Source: CAYFPS01 sp964345075
GTDB taxonomy: Bacteria; CAIWAD01
Length of the DNA stretch: 63,819 nucleotides
Assembly: GCA_964345075.1 (NCBI GenBank)
Contig: CAYFPS010000017.1
Span: 1 to 63,819 of the forward strand
Direction: 5' to 3'
Part shown: piece by piece, positions 61,103 through 63,819 of the stretch
Numbering within the stretch: position 1 is the first letter of the stretch
Layout of the letters: every line of letters starts with the position of its first letter
Made by a program: the position numbers and the translations under genes
Notes under the pieces: model-generated
Told to the model about the DNA's origin: nothing
Seen by the model: only the letters and a program-made list of their open reading frames with translations
The model's database searches: none

Positions 61103-63807
61103 AACACACCAAAAAGCTTATTGAAGTCGCACTGCCCCTGGATGCCATCAACGCAGCCTCGGCGCGCGAGAAATCCATTCGTCACGGGCACCCCAGCACC
61201 CTGCATCTCTGGTGGGCACGCCGCCCCCTGGCTGCAGCTCGGGCAGTAATCTTTGCGCAAATGGTGGACGACCCCAGCGAATACACGGACCAGTTACTGA
61301 GCGATCCCAAGCTCAAGCGCAAGGCCGAAAGCGAGCTTAAGCGCAGGCTGAAGCGCCACGAGACCGCAGACAAGCTGGGTGAAGAAACCGAAGCACCGGA
61401 AGAGTTGGCTTTAGAGGCCTGCGTTGCAGACCAGGAGCGTGAGCGTCTCTTCCGACTGATTGAAGAACTGGTCAAGTGGGAAAACACAACCAACGAGACT
61501 GTGATCCAGCAGGCTCGGGATGAGATCTGGGCCAGCTGGCGCAGAACCTGCGCAGCGAATGCGGACCATCCTCAGGCCAAGGAGCTTTTCGATCGCCACA
61601 AACTGCCAGCTTTCCATGATCCCTTCGCGGGTGGTGGAGCGCTGCCTTTGGAAGCACAACGCCTGGGACTGGAAGCCTGGGCCAGTGACCTAAACCCGGT
61701 AGCGGTGCTGATCAACAAGGCGATGATCGAGATTCCACCCAAGTTTGCGGGAATGGAACCCGTTAATCCTGATTGGCAGCAAAAGTCCGATGCAGAAAAA
61801 ATGGGCCGCCAGTGGAAGGGGGCCCAGGGCTTGGCAGATGATGTGCGCTACTACGGCCAATGGATGCGTGATGAAGCCGAGAAGCGCATCGGGCACCTTT
61901 ACCCGAAGGTGAAGATTACGGCCGAAATGGTGGCCGAACGGCCAGACCTGAAGCCCTATCTGAATCGCGAGTTGACGGTGATTGCCTGGATCTGGGCACG
62001 CACGGTCAAGAGCCCGAATCCTGCCTTCTCCCATGTGGATGTGCCGCTGGCATCCACCTTCATGTTGTCCACCAAAAAGGGTAAGGAAGCCTGGGTGGAG
62101 CCGGTGATTGAGGGCGACAGCTATCGCTTCGCGGTGAAGGTGGGCAAGCCACGTGATCCAGCTGCGGCAAAGGCCGGGACTTCTGCTGGGAAGCGGGCGG
62201 GTTTTGTTTGTCTTCTGTCTGGTGTACCCATGACATACAACTATATCCGCGAACAGGGCCAGGCAGGAATGCTTGGTGCGAAGCTGATGGCCATCGTTCT
62301 TGAAGGCGACCGAGGGCGAGTATACCTGGATCCATTTGAAGAAGCTGAGTGCATTGCAAAGTCTGCAAAACCCGAATGGAGCCCTGATGTTCAACTGCAC
62401 GGAAAGTGCCGAGTAAATGTTTCCAACTATGGGATGGATGTATACGGTGACCTCTTCACGCTCCGACAGCTTGTTGCCCTTAACACCTTTTCGGATTTGG
62501 TTGCTGAGGCGCGGAAGCGAATCACACAGGATGCGATCCAGGCTGAGTTGCCAAATGATGATGTCCCGCTAGAAAAGGGTGGCAAAGGGGCGCGGGCCTA
62601 TGCAGAAGCGGTAAGTGTGTATCTGGGGTTTGCGGTTGACAAAACAGCCGACAGAAACTCTACGATCTGTGCATGGGCTAGTCTGCGAGAACATGCACGT
62701 AATACATTTGGCCGCCAGGCGATTCCTATGGTATGGGATTATGCTGAAAGCAACCCGCTTTCAGAATCCAGTGGGAACTTCTACGGTGGAGTTACTTCCA
62801 TCGTTAAAGCTTTAGTAGCAATACAATCAGTGATGATTGGTTTCGCACAACAAGCAGACGCTCAAACACAGAAGATTTCCTTTGAAAGGATCGTGTCAAC
62901 GGACCCTCCATACTATGACAATATTGGGTATGCCGACTTATCGGATTTCTTTTATGTATGGTCGCGGCACAATTTGAAGTCCGTTTTCTCAGACATCTTC
63001 AATACTATGGCAGTGCCAAAAGCAGAAGAGTTGATAGCCACGCCATATCGACACGGAAGCAAGGAGCAAGCTGAAGAGTTCTTTCTCAAGGGCATGACAA
63101 GAGCAATGCAACAGACTGCAATGCATGCTCACCCAGCTCATCCTATAACCATTTACTATGCCTTCAAACAATCAGAAAGAAAAGGTGACGGTGGTGATGT
63201 AAGCTCAGGTTGGGAAACTTTCCTTGCTGCTGTGATAAAATCGGGACTCACGATTACGGGAACCTGGCCAATGCGAACTGAACTAGATCGCCGTCTAGTA
63301 GGTTCAGGATCTAACGCTCTAGCCTCATCTATAATCCTCGTTTGTAACACACGCAAAGGCAAACTACGCACCACCAGTCGCAAGGCATTTGCAGCGGAAC
63401 TCAGGCAAGAGATACCACCTGCCATATGCAAGTTGTAACGCGGGAACATCGCACCCGTAGACATGGCGCAAGCAGCCATTGGCCCCGGCATGGCCGTATA
63501 CACTCGCTATGAGCGAGTGCTTGACGTTTCCGGGAAAGCCCTCTCCGTTCGTCATGCACTGGCACTGATCAACGAAGTCCTGGACGAAACGCTTGCCGAG
63601 CAGGAAGGCGATTTCGACTCCGACAGCCGTCTGGCTCTTGCCTGGTTCGAGCAGTTTGGCTTTCAAGAAGGGCCATTTGGTGTGGCCGAAACACTTTCCA
63701 AAGCCAAGAACAGCAGCGTTTCAGGCCTGGAAGAAGCCGGAGTGTGGAAGGCTGGAAAAGGGAAAGTCAAGTCCCAATTTGTGTGCAAAATCAGGAGGCC
63801 TTCCTGA
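61099..63807 (+). pseudogene. DUF1156 DNA methyltransferase, nonsense-interrupted and truncated
   Basis: Amino-methylating DNA methyltransferase. SAM motif DPFAGGGALPLEAQRLGLEA lies near residue 174 and the catalytic TDPPYYDNIGYADLSDFF near 603. A TAA at 63436-63438 falls in frame: AICKL, stop, RGNIAPVDMAQAAIGPGM. Relatives have Gln here (CAA to TAA). Coding then continues to 63807, but the last 15 or so residues come from the 53-bp terminal inverted repeat, so the family's normal C-terminal part is missing. An inactive gene, strain-specific variation or assembly error are all possible. GC drops clearly after 62300. Confidence 0.85.
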
Positions 63808-63817
63808 CGTCTTCTTC
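63765..63817. repeat. Terminal inverted repeat, right copy
   Basis: Exact reverse complement of 1-53. It replaces the C-terminal coding of the DUF1156 gene, and two further bases (GC) end the contig. See the left copy for interpretation. Confidence 0.9.
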
Positions 63818-63819
63818 GC

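Overview
The window looks like one contig of a draft or metagenome assembly. It has two runs of N (14049-14065 and 49745-49754), and its two ends carry the same 53-bp sequence in opposite orientation. The organism is a GC-rich, Gram-negative bacterium able to respire NO and N2O. It has an LPS heptose epimerase, an outer-membrane porin and two secreted proteins ending in FlgD/Por-type C-terminal sorting modules. This mix fits a poorly known lineage of the FCB (Fibrobacteres-Chlorobi-Bacteroidetes) superphylum. I cannot name the phylum from sequence alone.

Layout. 1-3170 is an accessory end: a proline-iminopeptidase-like hydrolase, a decayed brnT/brnA toxin-antitoxin pair, an unknown secreted protein and a 27-bp direct repeat. 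3430-13963 is a complete clade II (Sec-type) nitrous oxide reductase operon in the order Z-c-c-B-D-G-H-F-L-Y, preceded by an FNR-type box; a second NosD lies convergent after an assembly gap. 15656-46691 is mostly housekeeping. It holds a porin, pyrC, a cNMP-domain/aspartase fusion, pgsA, a HAD phosphatase, two sorted secreted proteins (one an M1 peptidase), hldD, a serine operon (class V aminotransferase, serA, DUF1015), purB, ppx-ppk1, a MarR/GNAT/racemase/symporter operon, a sensor kinase broken by an in-frame stop, a PepSY protein, a Cys/Met lyase and ppk2. 46823-55128 holds a broken GIY-YIG gene, a lipocalin-like protein, an Rrf2 regulator and a nitric oxide reductase cluster (norC, norB, norQ, norD, norE, norF, DUF59, NnrS-like). 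55587 to the end is an accessory, defence-like operon: SNF2 helicase with DUF3883, a FYVE-like zinc-finger protein, an AlbA_2/Schlafen-type ATP-binding protein and a DUF1156 DNA methyltransferase that is broken twice.

The nos and nor clusters together give NO to N2O to N2 respiration. The FNR-type box and an Rrf2-type operator suggest control by oxygen or NO. Polyphosphate enzymes occur at two places (ppx-ppk1 and ppk2).

The most unusual signal is a short DNA word, TGTATCAC (complement GTGATACA). By hand count it occurs about 47 times, where about 2 are expected. It falls on both strands, in all reading frames and between genes. Two inverted copies frame the terminator between the serine operon and purB, as uptake-sequence pairs do in Neisseria. 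The word is dense from about 3.9 to 46.8 kb and rare or absent at the left end, in the nor region and in the defence-like island, so it also separates resident from acquired DNA.
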